Origin: JABDGC01 sp964466595
GTDB lineage: Bacteria > Pseudomonadota > Gammaproteobacteria > DSM-16500
NCBI GenBank assembly: GCA_964466595.1
Contig: CAYXNR010000029.1
Location: 1 to 26,361 of the forward strand
DNA: 26,361 nt
Direction: 5' to 3'
Both the position numbers and the translations under genes were made by a program. The notes below the pieces were generated by a model. It had not been told where the DNA came from and made no database searches. It worked only from the letters and a program-made list of their open reading frames with translations. Numbering within the stretch: position 1 is the first letter of the stretch; every line of letters begins with the position of its first letter. Positions 7,696 through 16,237 of the stretch are shown piece after piece.

Positions 7696-7995
7696 TTATT
7701 TTTTCAGCTCGGATCCCGTCAACAACCCGTGTTTAATAAACAATTCTATTTGCTCCTTCTCCGTAGCATTCCTTCCTTTGTCCAAGAAAAAATTACGCCG
7801 ACAGATAAAGCGTAGCATTCTTCTTTCTTCTTCTTTTTCTTCTATGCAGAATATCGATGACTTATTATCAGGCAATCGAGTAGGTGTAGGATTGGGCGAA
7901 ATCACCGGTATTGGCGTTTCTAAGGGAGCAGAGTGGTGACGCCTTAAAGAATGATTTTTTAGTAGACCGATAATAGATTGTCGAAGTTGAAGCAT
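7696..7995 (-). CDS. Small unknown 99-aa protein
   Basis: This ORF is accepted mainly because GAGGAG lies 6 nt before its ATG and because it fills a gap between genes. No family is recognised. The N-terminal half is basic and proline-rich (SLRRHHSAP, ISPNPTPTRLP). A charged segment EEKEEERR follows, then a helical, basic C-terminus ending GLLTGSELKK. There is no signal peptide or membrane helix. It converges with the 475-aa gene. Low complexity and small size leave some doubt that it is expressed. Confidence 0.5.
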   Translation of the reverse strand: MLQLRQSIIGLLKNHSLRRHHSAPLETPIPVISPNPTPTRLPDNKSSIFCIEEKEEERRMLRFICRRNFFLDKGRNATEKEQIELFIKHGLLTGSELKK

Positions 7996-8095
7996 AAATA
8001 ACTCCTCACTAGTAAAATTTAGATAAAATTTGCCCTGTCCTTAATTTTTTAGGTTAAGGAGATAAGATAAAAAACAAAGCGCTTAGAGAGTAGAA

Positions 8096-8111
8096 TTGGC
8101 CCAGGGGCCAA
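8096..8111. repeat. Short palindrome TTGGCCC/GGGCCAA
   Basis: A 7-bp inverted repeat with a 2-bp centre lies in the intergenic stretch 7996-8482. It could be an operator or a weak hairpin. No T-run follows on either strand. Apart from this, the repeat at 8274 and a promoter at 8407, this stretch shows no gene. Confidence 0.4.
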
Positions 8112-8273
8112 AATAGAAGAAATAAAAAAAGGAATAAGCAGTCTTTACTGCCTGGACAGCAGTAGAGATAAGTAGAGCTTGCTTACCCGCGATATTCATG
8201 TGATTTACCAAGATATTTACCTTACTTCATCTTAAAATTCTTAACATAATTATAGAGCGGCTGTCAAACATTT

Positions 8274-8355
8274 GGGGGCAAATCTTGTCTTCAACCTTCA
8301 CTTTATTTCTGTGAAGGCGGGAATGAAAGTCTTAGGGAAGACAAGATTTGACCCC
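8274..8355. repeat. Palindromic repeat, family 1, internally deleted copy
   Basis: The left end GGGGGCAAATCTTGTCTTCA and the right end GAAGACAAGATTTGACCCC pair as an inverted repeat. The internal TTCACTTTATTTCTGTGAA is itself an imperfect hairpin and is shared with the copies at 9748 and 21893. Compared with those, about 25-30 bp before the right arm are missing. Confidence 0.88.
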
Positions 8356-8406
8356 GCATATCTACTTGAATACCTTAATAAAATTATTAAAAAATCGTGT
8401 TAATTT

Positions 8407-8436
8407 TTAACATATTTCATGTTTTTGCACTATATT
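8407..8436 (+). promoter_or_regulatory. Putative sigma70 promoter for the coiled-coil gene
   Basis: TTAACA (8407-8412) and TATATT (8431-8436) have an 18-bp spacer. Transcription would start near 8443, about 40 nt before the ATG at 8483. Confidence 0.38.
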
Positions 8437-8482
8437 TAATATATAACCCTTTTTGGGCTAATTTTCTTGAGGAAGCTTGACT

Positions 8483-9739
8483 ATGGCATTAGCTAATCAT
8501 GAAGAGCAAACAGAAAAACAAGTTATTGAACGATTCACCTTAAAGTTAGAAGGCGAAAAAAAACTTCTCTCCCAGCAAATTACTCAACTTAACCCCACGG
8601 TAGAAGCACAAAATACTCGCTTAAAAGAAAAAACATTATTAGAACAATCCTTGACTGCCGTGAGTCAAAATCAAAAAGAACAACAACTAATTATTACAGA
8701 AACTGAAAGAACTAAAAAAAGTTGTGATGCCAAAATAGCTTCTTTTACAAAACAATTAAGCCGCGCTGAAAACAAAAAAAGTGATCTTGTTGATCAATTG
8801 AATCAATTAAAATCACCAAATGAGCTCACTAAAAATAGACAACAAAGAGAGGCAATTAAAATTGAAATTGAAAGAATGAAGGAAGCGCTTAAAAATGCTA
8901 ATCATGAGCTTGATCAAGCTATTCAAAAACAGCTTTCGGCTACCCAAAAAGTTTCAGAAAACATCAATTCGTTAAAAGAAAGCGCTCAAAAATTAGCAAG
9001 CCAAGAGCAAGAAATAAAGGCTAATCAAAGAGCCTTTAAAGCTGCACAGGAGAAGCTCGATCTTTTCAATCTTCAGCTAAAAAAAGTTGAAAGTGAGTTG
9101 GCGATTCTTTCCGCAATGGATACAAAAGCTGCTTTATCCTCGGAAGAAAAGCTTACACCATTCTGGAAAGATGAAGAAGCTGTTACTAAATTTTGCGGAA
9201 AAAATAACTGTACGATAAATAAAACAGATGACGGTTGTGAGATTCATAGTAATAAACTACCAGACCTTGTCGTTAGCGTACAATCAAATGGCGTTATTAG
9301 TTGTAATAAAAAATTGAGCGAATTAAACGAAGAAAACCTTGCTACCACCTTTGAACTCATGACCAATGCTTACGTAAACACTATTGATAATGATACCACT
9401 CGCTTTATTAAGGAAAAGGGATTGGAAAATCTATTCGCAAGAATGTTTGCCGCTCTTTACAAACAAGAAGGCTCTCTTCCTCTTTTTACTGAAAATCCTA
9501 CCATCAATGACCGTTCTGTTTCAGCAAAGCCATCAATTTCAATAGAGTCCACTCAACAAGAACCAGCTGATTCAAAAGAACTAAAGCAACAATCAGTATC
9601 AACCTCAAAAAGTAGAGGTACGATTATCAAAAATCCTATGAAAGAAAAAGCTGTTTCCTCCTCAGAACCATCAATTTCAACAGAGTCCACTCAACAAGAG
9701 CTGACTGAAACCTTTCAAAAGCCGACGATGCGCCGGTGA
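8483..9739 (+). CDS. Coiled-coil protein of unknown function
   Basis: The product is 418 aa from ATG 8483. I prefer this to the TTG at 8477 because GAGGA lies 9 nt before the ATG but only 3 nt before the TTG. Residues about 5-205 are a long, nearly continuous coiled coil rich in Lys, Glu and Gln (QLSRAENKKSDLVDQLNQL). A small globular segment follows (about 215-330) with four Cys residues, including CGKNNC, then a Ser/Thr/Gln-rich tail holding two copies of PSIS(I/T)ESTQQE. There is no signal peptide or membrane helix. Such architecture is common among secreted effectors of intracellular bacteria, but no family was recognised. The gene ends 8 bp before a repeat that also contains the end of convergent folD. 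Confidence 0.75.
   Translation: MALANHEEQTEKQVIERFTLKLEGEKKLLSQQITQLNPTVEAQNTRLKEKTLLEQSLTAVSQNQKEQQLIITETERTKKSCDAKIASFTKQLSRAENKKSDLVDQLNQLKSPNELTKNRQQREAIKIEIERMKEALKNANHELDQAIQKQLSATQKVSENINSLKESAQKLASQEQEIKANQRAFKAAQEKLDLFNLQLKKVESELAILSAMDTKAALSSEEKLTPFWKDEEAVTKFCGKNNCTINKTDDGCEIHSNKLPDLVVSVQSNGVISCNKKLSELNEENLATTFELMTNAYVNTIDNDTTRFIKEKGLENLFARMFAALYKQEGSLPLFTENPTINDRSVSAKPSISIESTQQEPADSKELKQQSVSTSKSRGTIIKNPMKEKAVSSSEPSISTESTQQELTETFQKPTMRR
9530..9699 (+). repeat. Direct repeat pair in the 3' end of the coiled-coil gene
   Basis: A 32-bp sequence starting CCATCAATTTCAA occurs at 9530-9561 and 9668-9699 with one mismatch. It encodes the repeated SIS(I/T)ESTQQE motif in the disordered tail. 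Confidence 0.8.
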
Positions 9740-9747
9740 GAAATTTT

Positions 9748-9860
9748 GGGGGCAAATCTTGTCTTCAACCTTCACTTTATTTCTGTGAAGGCGGGAATGA
9801 AAGTCTTAGAAAGTCTAGCTATATTCCGAAGGCTGAAGGTTGAAGACAAGATTTGACCCC
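9748..9860. repeat. Palindromic repeat, family 1, full-length copy overlapping folD
   Basis: Ends are GGGGGCAAATCTTGTCTTCA and TGAAGACAAGATTTGACCCC. The inner part matches the 21893-21998 copy closely. It lies between convergent genes: 8 bp after the coiled-coil gene, and covering the last 42 bases of folD. Confidence 0.9.
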
Positions 9861-10721
9861 AGGTCGAGTCAGGTTAGTGTGCCAGATTTCAACTGTATTC
9901 CTTAAGAGCATAGCAATCGTCATAGGCCCGACGCCGCCAGGTACGGGAGTAATCCAGGCTGCTCTGGTCTTCGCCGTTTCAAAGTCCACATCGCCCCGCA
10001 GTGAACCATCAGAAAGGCGGGAGATACCCACATCAATGACAATTGCGCCTTCCCGGATCCACTTGCCTTGAATTAAACCAGGTTTACCAACAGCACAAAT
10101 GAGTAGCTCTGCTTGTTTAATATAGTAAGCAAGATCTTGGGTAAAACGGTGGCAGATACTGATGGTGCAACCAGCTAGTAATAGTTCTAGCGCCATCGGA
10201 CGACCCACAATATTAGAGGCGCCCACGATAACGGCATGTATTTTCTTGTACTCTATTTGAATACTGTCGAGCAAGGTCATGATGCCCTGCGAGGTGCAAG
10301 GACGTAGTAGAGGGCGACGTTCAGCAAGTCTCCCTAGGTTGTAGGGATGAAAGCCGTCCACATCCTTAGAGGGATCAAGGCTTTCAATAACACGATTGAC
10401 GTCTAAATGTTTTGGTAAAGGCAGTTGCAGCAAAATGCCATCAACGATGGGATCTGTGTTTAATTGCTTAATGAGTGCTTCTAGTTTTTCTTGGCTACTG
10501 AAATGGGGGAGGGCGTAATAAAATGATTTGATTCTAACTTCTTCGCAAGCGAGGATTTTATTACGCACATAAATCTGAGATGCAGGATCTTGGCCAACAA
10601 GAATAACGGCAAGACCGGGACATCTAGCCCCTTTTTCAACATGGACTGCGATCTCTGCTGCAATTTCCTTACGTAATTTCGCAGAAATTTTTTTTCCGTC
10701 TATTAGTTGACCTGCTTGCAT
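9819..10721 (-). CDS. folD: Bifunctional methylene-THF dehydrogenase / methenyl-THF cyclohydrolase
   Basis: FolD converts 5,10-methylene-THF to 10-formyl-THF in the cytosol, the formyl donor for PurN and PurH upstream. It is 300 aa and keeps Tyr51 and the catalytic Lys55 (YVRNK), QLPLP (99-103), DVDGFHP (120-126), the Rossmann segment GASNIVGRP and PGGVGPMT (261-268). HRFT replaces the more usual CHSxT-type end of the nucleotide-binding motif. It is the last gene of the purine operon, 9 nt after purE, with a weak ribosome-binding site. Oddly, the final 13 residues (GVKSCLQPSAFGI) and the stop codon lie inside a palindromic repeat, so the native C-terminus has been replaced. The catalytic core is intact and the enzyme is probably active. 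Confidence 0.96.
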   Translation of the reverse strand: MQAGQLIDGKKISAKLRKEIAAEIAVHVEKGARCPGLAVILVGQDPASQIYVRNKILACEEVRIKSFYYALPHFSSQEKLEALIKQLNTDPIVDGILLQLPLPKHLDVNRVIESLDPSKDVDGFHPYNLGRLAERRPLLRPCTSQGIMTLLDSIQIEYKKIHAVIVGASNIVGRPMALELLLAGCTISICHRFTQDLAYYIKQAELLICAVGKPGLIQGKWIREGAIVIDVGISRLSDGSLRGDVDFETAKTRAAWITPVPGGVGPMTIAMLLRNTVEIWHTNLTRPGVKSCLQPSAFGI

Positions 10722-10730
10722 TGTTTCTTT

Positions 10731-11222
10731 TTACTCTGCTGGATGGGCTATTTCTAAAATAGCCTGGGCCTGTTTTTTACGATACTTGTCTAATTGAATG
10801 CGATAGTTGTCATATTTCAGGCTCAAGATGGCAGCAGCAAAGAGAGCAGCATTAATGGCGCCGGATTTGCCGATTCCCATCGTGCCCACCGGTACGCCCG
10901 CCGGCATTTGCACAATAGAAAGCAAAGAATCAATACCGTTTAAAGCCTGGGAAGGCATGGGTACACCAATCACGGGGGCCAAGGTCTTGGCTGCGATTAC
11001 GCCGGGCAGATGAGCTGCACCACCAGCACCGGCGATAAAAATTTCAATGCCGCGGCTTTCAGCTGTTTCCAGATAATGAAGCAGCGCATCCGGCGTGCGA
11101 TGGGCAGAAAGAACGCGTGCTTCATACGGGATTTCAAGACTGCCTAGCGCTAGACCGGCTTGTTCCATAATAGGCCAATCGGATTTTGATCCCATGAGAA
11201 TACTAACTATAGCTTTAGTCAT
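10731..11222 (-). CDS. purE: N5-carboxyaminoimidazole ribonucleotide mutase
   Basis: The product is 163 aa, the usual length for class I PurE, which converts N5-CAIR to CAIR. Seen motifs are MGSKSDWP (10-17), SAHRTP with the catalytic His (39-44) and AGAGGAAHLPG (64-74). Class I enzymes normally need PurK to make N5-CAIR, and purK is not in this window. AGAGGA lies 7 nt before the ATG. It follows purH by 11 nt and precedes folD by 9 nt. Confidence 0.97.
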   Translation of the reverse strand: MTKAIVSILMGSKSDWPIMEQAGLALGSLEIPYEARVLSAHRTPDALLHYLETAESRGIEIFIAGAGGAAHLPGVIAAKTLAPVIGVPMPSQALNGIDSLLSIVQMPAGVPVGTMGIGKSGAINAALFAAAILSLKYDNYRIQLDKYRKKQAQAILEIAHPAE

Positions 11223-11233
11223 TAACTTTTCCT

Positions 11234-12793
11234 CTAATGTTTAAAACAGCGTTGACCTGTAAATACCATCGTCATTCCATGCTCATTGCAAGCTTCAATT
11301 ACTTCAGCATCCTTAAGCGCACCACCCGGTTGAATGATAGCGCGAACACCACTGGCTGTTGGTTTTGAAAATTGAGCAATCCGATCGATACTATCACGAA
11401 ATGGAAAAAATGCATCTGAAGCGAGGATACTGCCAGCTAGTTGCTGTTCTGCTTTACGCAGAGCGAGGTCCACGGCATCAATGCGTGAGACCTGACCAGT
11501 GCCAAGGCCTAGTGTTCTTCTTTCCTTCGCTACTAAAATAGCGTTAGATTTGAGATGCTTCAAGACTTGCCAGGCAAAGAGCATGGTTTCTAATAATTCT
11601 GGTTCCGGCAATAGCTTAGTTACAACCTTCAGCTGTTCCAAGGTAAGAGGATGATTATCTTTTTCTTGAATCAAAAAGCCGCCCTGAATAAATTTAAACT
11701 CTTTGTTGCCGGCATGGTAGGATGCAGAATTTAATTCTAACACGCGCAAATTGGGTTTTTGAGCAAGAAGACGTAAAGCTTGTGACTCATAGCCGGGAGC
11801 AATGATGAGTTCTATAAAAATGGATGACAAGGTCTGGGCAATTGCTGCATTGCAGGGACGGTTTAAGGCAATAATACCACCAAAAGCTGAAATAGGATCG
11901 GCAGCCAAGGCCTGCTGAAAAGCGGTTTCGATTTTGTCTGTTAGAGCAACACTGCTGGGAATGGTGTGCTTCACAATGACGCAGGCTGGTTGAGAAAATT
12001 CATGCACACAAGCCAGAGCAGCATCGGCATCTGCGAGATTATTGTAGGAGAGTAGTTTACCCTGATGTTGTTTAGCGGATAAAATACCTGTGTTTTGTGA
12101 CAGAAGGCGATAAGCACAAGCTGCTTGATGTGGGTTTTCCCCATAACGCAGGTCAGCGTATTTTTGCAGCGACAGGTTAAATTGTTCGGGAAAAAATGAC
12201 TCCTGCTGCAAATAGTTTTGAATGAGGGCATCGTAATGAGCGGTGTGAGCAAAGGCCTTGAGGGCTAAGCGGTGACGTATAGCGAAGTCCAGTCTACAGT
12301 CGTTTTTTTGTAGCTCAGCAATGAGCATCAGATAATCCGCAGGATCAACAACAACAACCGTCCACCCCATGTTTTTGGCTGCAGAACGAATCAGCGTGGG
12401 GCCACCAATATCAATGTTTTCGATGGCTTGATCAAAAGTACAGCCAGGGTTTTGGATAGTTGCAGCAAAAGGATAAAGATTCACAATCACTAGATCGATC
12501 CATTGTATCTGGTGCTGTTTAGCGACCGTATCATGCTCGTCGCGTAACCCCAAAATACCGCCGTGAATTTTAGGGTGGAGGGTTTTTACGCGCCCACCCA
12601 TTATTTCCGGAAATTCAGTCAGCTCACTCACTTCACAGCTTGGAATACCGGCTTCTTTAAGCACTTTACTCGTGCCGCCGCTGGAAATAATTTCAACCTG
12701 TAATTGAGAAAGCAGACGAGTCAAGTCCACAAGACCGGTTTTATCGGAAACAGAAATGAGTGCGCGCTTTATTTTTACTTTTTCATGATTCAT
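11234..12793 (-). CDS. purH: Bifunctional AICAR transformylase / IMP cyclohydrolase
   Basis: The 519-aa enzyme carries out the last two steps to IMP. The N-terminal cyclohydrolase part has the MGGRVKTLHPKIHGG motif (65-79) and GPTLIRSAAKN (131-141). The transformylase part has YGENPHQ (217-223), the Lys275-His276 pair, FGGIIALN and a C-terminal TGQRCFKH. The segment after Lys-His reads KHTIPSSVA where most bacterial enzymes have KHxNPCGxA; Lys and His are kept but the Asn-Pro-Cys-Gly part is not. GAGGA precedes the ATG by about 6 nt. It overlaps the end of purN by 11 nt, so translational coupling is likely. Confidence 0.96.
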   Translation of the reverse strand: MNHEKVKIKRALISVSDKTGLVDLTRLLSQLQVEIISSGGTSKVLKEAGIPSCEVSELTEFPEIMGGRVKTLHPKIHGGILGLRDEHDTVAKQHQIQWIDLVIVNLYPFAATIQNPGCTFDQAIENIDIGGPTLIRSAAKNMGWTVVVVDPADYLMLIAELQKNDCRLDFAIRHRLALKAFAHTAHYDALIQNYLQQESFFPEQFNLSLQKYADLRYGENPHQAACAYRLLSQNTGILSAKQHQGKLLSYNNLADADAALACVHEFSQPACVIVKHTIPSSVALTDKIETAFQQALAADPISAFGGIIALNRPCNAAIAQTLSSIFIELIIAPGYESQALRLLAQKPNLRVLELNSASYHAGNKEFKFIQGGFLIQEKDNHPLTLEQLKVVTKLLPEPELLETMLFAWQVLKHLKSNAILVAKERRTLGLGTGQVSRIDAVDLALRKAEQQLAGSILASDAFFPFRDSIDRIAQFSKPTASGVRAIIQPGGALKDAEVIEACNEHGMTMVFTGQRCFKH

Positions 12794-13385
12794 GAGTTTC
12801 CTCGAGTCTTGGTGTGTTTAGGCTGTGAATCGCCTCTATTAAAGCTACCCCTTCAAGGATTTGTACTCTTGCTTTTAAGGTTTCGACGGTGTCCCCTCTG
12901 AGGATGGCACATTTTTTTTGAACTAAAATAGGTCCTTGGTCTACTTGCTCTGTTACCTGATGAACCGTGCAACCGCTTTCCTTGACACCTGCATTCAAAA
13001 CAGCCTGATGAACATTTTGGTCTTGATAACCAGCGAAGGCCGGCAACAAGGATGGGTGCACGTTAATAATCTTATTTTTCCAGCGTGTAACAAAAAAAGT
13101 AGAAAGAATACGCATAAAGCCGATTAAAACAATTAAATCAATTTTCGCTTCTTCGAGGATGCGGCTGAGCTCTCGGTCAAACATCTCCCGGGATTTACCT
13201 TGTGGGTCGATAAAGAGAGAAATCAAGCCCTGAGCTTGCGCTTTTTGCAAAATCAAGGCCTGAGCCTGATCGCTGATCACCAGCTTAATCGAGGCCCGCA
13301 AGCGTTTTTGCTGTATCGCCTCAATCAAAGCTAAGAGATCAGTCCCTTTGGTTGATCCCAAGATGGCAAGATGGAGAGTTTTCAT
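12783..13385 (-). CDS. purN: Phosphoribosylglycinamide formyltransferase (10-formyl-THF type)
   Basis: The product is 200 aa from ATG 13385. That ATG overlaps the purD stop as TGATG, and I prefer it to the TTG one codon upstream. The enzyme formylates GAR using 10-formyl-THF. The catalytic set is visible: Asn108 and His110 in INVHPSLLP, and Asp149 in VDQGPIL. The N-terminal loop reads ILGSTKGTDL in place of the more common SGxGSNL form. It lies between purD and purH with overlaps on both sides. Confidence 0.95.
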   Translation of the reverse strand: MKTLHLAILGSTKGTDLLALIEAIQQKRLRASIKLVISDQAQALILQKAQAQGLISLFIDPQGKSREMFDRELSRILEEAKIDLIVLIGFMRILSTFFVTRWKNKIINVHPSLLPAFAGYQDQNVHQAVLNAGVKESGCTVHQVTEQVDQGPILVQKKCAILRGDTVETLKARVQILEGVALIEAIHSLNTPRLEETHES

Positions 13386-14728
13386 CAACCTTCACTCTCA
13401 CGAACCGTTGTCGTGGTATGCCGCAAGGCTTGCATTTGACGAACGCAAGCTTGAATTAAATCGTTTTTGCCAATATCCTCGCGATGATAAAGTCGGCCTT
13501 GGATATGTTTTATTGCTTCTTCAGCTATTTTTTCAGCTTGTGGAATGCTTTTAGCTTTACCCACAACTGCCACAGCGCGTGAGCCGGTGGTAAACAATTT
13601 ATTGTCTACTATCTGCAAGCCAGCGATATAAAGTTGTTCTGGTTTTTTTATGCGGCTGAGGTCTACCACGAGATTTTTAAGGGGGTGATCTGGATAGCCC
13701 TCGGGAACAGCATATTTGCAAACAGTAGCTAGGGGGGCAAATTTGACTAACTCAGGTTTAAGCTTGCCGATAACAATAGCCTGACAGATTTCCAGGAAAT
13801 CCGACTCGAGAATAGCTAAAAGATTAAGCGCCTCGGGGTCACCGAAACGCGCGTTAAACTCAATGAGTCGGACGCCATCTTTCGTAGCCATAAAGCCGCC
13901 ATAGAGAATGCCTTGATAGCGTTCACCAACTTCTTTCATCAATGCTTGGATAGTTAATTCGTTGATCTGAAAGGCAGACTGGATATCTTTCTCGGACAAA
14001 AAAGGTAACTGATGATTAGCGGCCGTATAGCTCCCCATGCCGCCGGTATTGGGTCCTTTGTTGTCCACAAAAGCGCGCTTATGGTCTTGTACCAAGGGCA
14101 TAGGAAGAGTCGTATACCCATCGGTGAAGCACAACAAGGAAAACTCTGGTCCCACCAGTTTTTCTTCGATTAAAAAGCTTTGGTTTTTTTTGTTGAGCTC
14201 TACGCAATATTGATAGGCATCAGCGAGTGAGTGCAAATGATCGCCGGCTACTTTAACTCCCTTACCGTTAGCGAGGCCCGCAGCCTTGATCACGAAATTA
14301 TTATTGCCCAGGTGTTTCAAATAATCCTGAGCACCCTCCAGGTTAGTGAAGATACGATATTCCGGACTGCCGGGGATTTTATATTTTTTTAGCAAATTGC
14401 GTGCAAAAGCTTTGCTGGTTTCAATTTGCGCCAATGCTTTCGTGGGCCCGATAGTTGGAATATGGTGATTTGCTAAAAAATCAGCTACTCCGTATTCTAG
14501 CGGCGCTTCGGGACCAATGAGTGCTAATGTCGTCTGCCATTTTTGAGCCATTTGCAATACTGCCTGAGGGGAGCAGGAATCGCCGACATGATAGCCAGCC
14601 GCGAGTTCCATCAGTCCAGGGTTATAAGTCGTTGCGAAACAAAAGATCTCCGGTTTTTGCCTGGAACGAGTTAGGGCTTTTGCCAGAGCATGTTCACGCG
14701 CACCTGAACCAATTAGTAGTATTTTCAT
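13385..14728 (-). CDS. purD: Phosphoribosylamine-glycine ligase (GAR synthetase)
   Basis: This 447-aa ATP-grasp enzyme joins glycine to phosphoribosylamine. Motifs are GSGAREHAL (7-15), the ATP-binding loop GKGVKVA (155-161), GPNTGGMGSY (225-234) and LIEFNARFGDPE (288-299), which carries metal ligands. Length is near normal (E. coli about 429). The start overlaps the purF stop as ATGA, and its stop overlaps the purN ATG. Confidence 0.97.
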   Translation of the reverse strand: MKILLIGSGAREHALAKALTRSRQKPEIFCFATTYNPGLMELAAGYHVGDSCSPQAVLQMAQKWQTTLALIGPEAPLEYGVADFLANHHIPTIGPTKALAQIETSKAFARNLLKKYKIPGSPEYRIFTNLEGAQDYLKHLGNNNFVIKAAGLANGKGVKVAGDHLHSLADAYQYCVELNKKNQSFLIEEKLVGPEFSLLCFTDGYTTLPMPLVQDHKRAFVDNKGPNTGGMGSYTAANHQLPFLSEKDIQSAFQINELTIQALMKEVGERYQGILYGGFMATKDGVRLIEFNARFGDPEALNLLAILESDFLEICQAIVIGKLKPELVKFAPLATVCKYAVPEGYPDHPLKNLVVDLSRIKKPEQLYIAGLQIVDNKLFTTGSRAVAVVGKAKSIPQAEKIAEEAIKHIQGRLYHREDIGKNDLIQACVRQMQALRHTTTTVRESEG

Positions 14729-16200
14729 GGGAAAATTTTATCCTTTTGACGTTGCTGTTCTAAAGTTTGAATTTTTTGTTCATTCAGTTGGCCAGAGATA
14801 TAACAACCGTTCATGCAGGCCAAACAAGGCGTATTTATTTTTTGCATGCTTTCACGGGCGACCGCCTCTACTAAAGCCTCAATCTGTAAGTATAGTAATT
14901 GAGTCACGCCCAAACACGTCTTAATTTCCGCCAGACTTTGATTGGCAGCAATAAGCTCCTTGCGTGAAGGCATGTCAATGCCATAAAAGCAGGGATACTT
15001 AATCGGCGGGCAAGCCAAAACAAGATATATTTCTTTGGCACCGTATTCACGCACCATTTTTACGATTTCGACGCTGGTGGTACCGCGTACCAGGCTATCA
15101 TCCAAGAGCAGGACTTTTTTGCCCTCAACTTCTGATTTTTGTGGCGTCAATTTGTGACGTACGCCACAACTGCGTTTTTTTACATTCGACATAATAAAGG
15201 TGCGGCCAATAAAAGGGTTTTTATAAAGCCCTTCGGAGTAGCGCACACCGATTTCATTAGCAAAAGCCAGAGCAGCGGTATTGGAAGTAAAGGGAATAGG
15301 GATCACAATATCTGGCAAGAGTGTCGGGCATTCCTTTTTCCACTGTCGTGCCAGATTTTGTCCCATATTGATTCGGGACTGGTAAACGCTGGCTTGATTG
15401 ATCACAGAGTCTGGGCGAGAAAAATAAACATATTCGAAAATGCAAGGTGAAAACTGGGTTTGAATCAAGCGGCGACGCTGCAAATCACCATTGAGATCAA
15501 GGTAAATCAGCTCACCCGGTTCAACATCACCGCTAATCTGAAAGCCCAGCGAATAAAACATAGAAGATTCAGAGGCAAATATATAGTTTTTTTTCCCTTT
15601 TGAGGTTTTACCTTCGCCAAAAACCAAGGGGCGAATACCATGCGGGTCGCGAAAAGCAATCAGTCCGCCTCCTTCGATAAGGCAGAGAACAGAATAGGAG
15701 CCCTGAGCCGTTTGCATGATTTTTTTAACAGAAACACAGAGAGCCTCAAAGAAAGCTTGCGGATTGGAAGATGAGGAGAGAGGAGAAAGGTCGGCGGCGA
15801 GGTGGAGTAAGAGCGCCTCGGAATCAATGGAGGAACTGGGGGGCTGAGTAAGCCCTGAGGTCAAGCCTGCATAGTTGATTAAATTTCCGTTGTGCGCTAA
15901 AGAAATTTGACGAGGCGAGTCGCGGTACAGCGGTTGTACATCGCTGAGCTTATAGCCGCCGGCCGTAGGATAGCGAGTGTGCCCAATCCCAAACTGGCCT
16001 TTTAATTCAATCAGGTCTTCGGGAGAAAAAATTTCCTGTACCAGACCCAAGCCATGTTTGACATGAAAACGCGGACTGCTTTCGATATCATAGCTCACGA
16101 GGCCGGCAGCATCCTGTCCTCGATGTTGAAGGTGAATCAAGCCATCATAGAGCTGCGACGCAACGGGCTCTTGACTATAAATCCCTATAATCCCGCACAT
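14725..16200 (-). CDS. purF: Amidophosphoribosyltransferase with Fe-S type cysteines
   Basis: The enzyme commits PRPP and glutamine to purine synthesis. It is 491 aa and starts MCGIIGIY, so Cys2 is the glutaminase nucleophile with no propeptide. NGNLINY (104-110), the PRPP loop VLLLDDSLVRGTTS (363-376) and SRPDS (261-265) are all present. Cys253 (SPCIFEY), Cys404 (KYPCFYG) and Cys459/Cys462 (PCLACMNG) align with the four cysteines that bind a 4Fe-4S cluster in Bacillus subtilis PurF; the E. coli enzyme lacks the later ones. GAGGAG is 11 nt before the ATG. It lies 37 nt after purC, the widest gap in the operon. Confidence 0.97.
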   Translation of the reverse strand: MCGIIGIYSQEPVASQLYDGLIHLQHRGQDAAGLVSYDIESSPRFHVKHGLGLVQEIFSPEDLIELKGQFGIGHTRYPTAGGYKLSDVQPLYRDSPRQISLAHNGNLINYAGLTSGLTQPPSSSIDSEALLLHLAADLSPLSSSSNPQAFFEALCVSVKKIMQTAQGSYSVLCLIEGGGLIAFRDPHGIRPLVFGEGKTSKGKKNYIFASESSMFYSLGFQISGDVEPGELIYLDLNGDLQRRRLIQTQFSPCIFEYVYFSRPDSVINQASVYQSRINMGQNLARQWKKECPTLLPDIVIPIPFTSNTAALAFANEIGVRYSEGLYKNPFIGRTFIMSNVKKRSCGVRHKLTPQKSEVEGKKVLLLDDSLVRGTTSVEIVKMVREYGAKEIYLVLACPPIKYPCFYGIDMPSRKELIAANQSLAEIKTCLGVTQLLYLQIEALVEAVARESMQKINTPCLACMNGCYISGQLNEQKIQTLEQQRQKDKIFP

Positions 16201-16237
16201 AGTGTGGGCTACTCCTCATTAGATAAAAAGTCCTTTT

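Noticed and set aside
8477..8482. TTG start two codons before the coiled-coil ATG
   Set aside because: The ribosome-binding site GAGGA is only 3 nt away from TTG but correctly spaced for the ATG at 8483.
8274..9860. CRISPR array or IS ends made of the repeated palindromes
   Set aside because: Spacing is irregular, copies are at gene borders, no cas gene or transposase lies between them, and no target-site duplication was seen.
13386..13388. TTG start for purN
   Set aside because: The next codon is an ATG that overlaps the purD stop as TGATG, the pattern used across this operon.
15139..15450. 103-aa open frame on the plus strand inside purF
   Set aside because: It is a shadow of the conserved purF coding strand.
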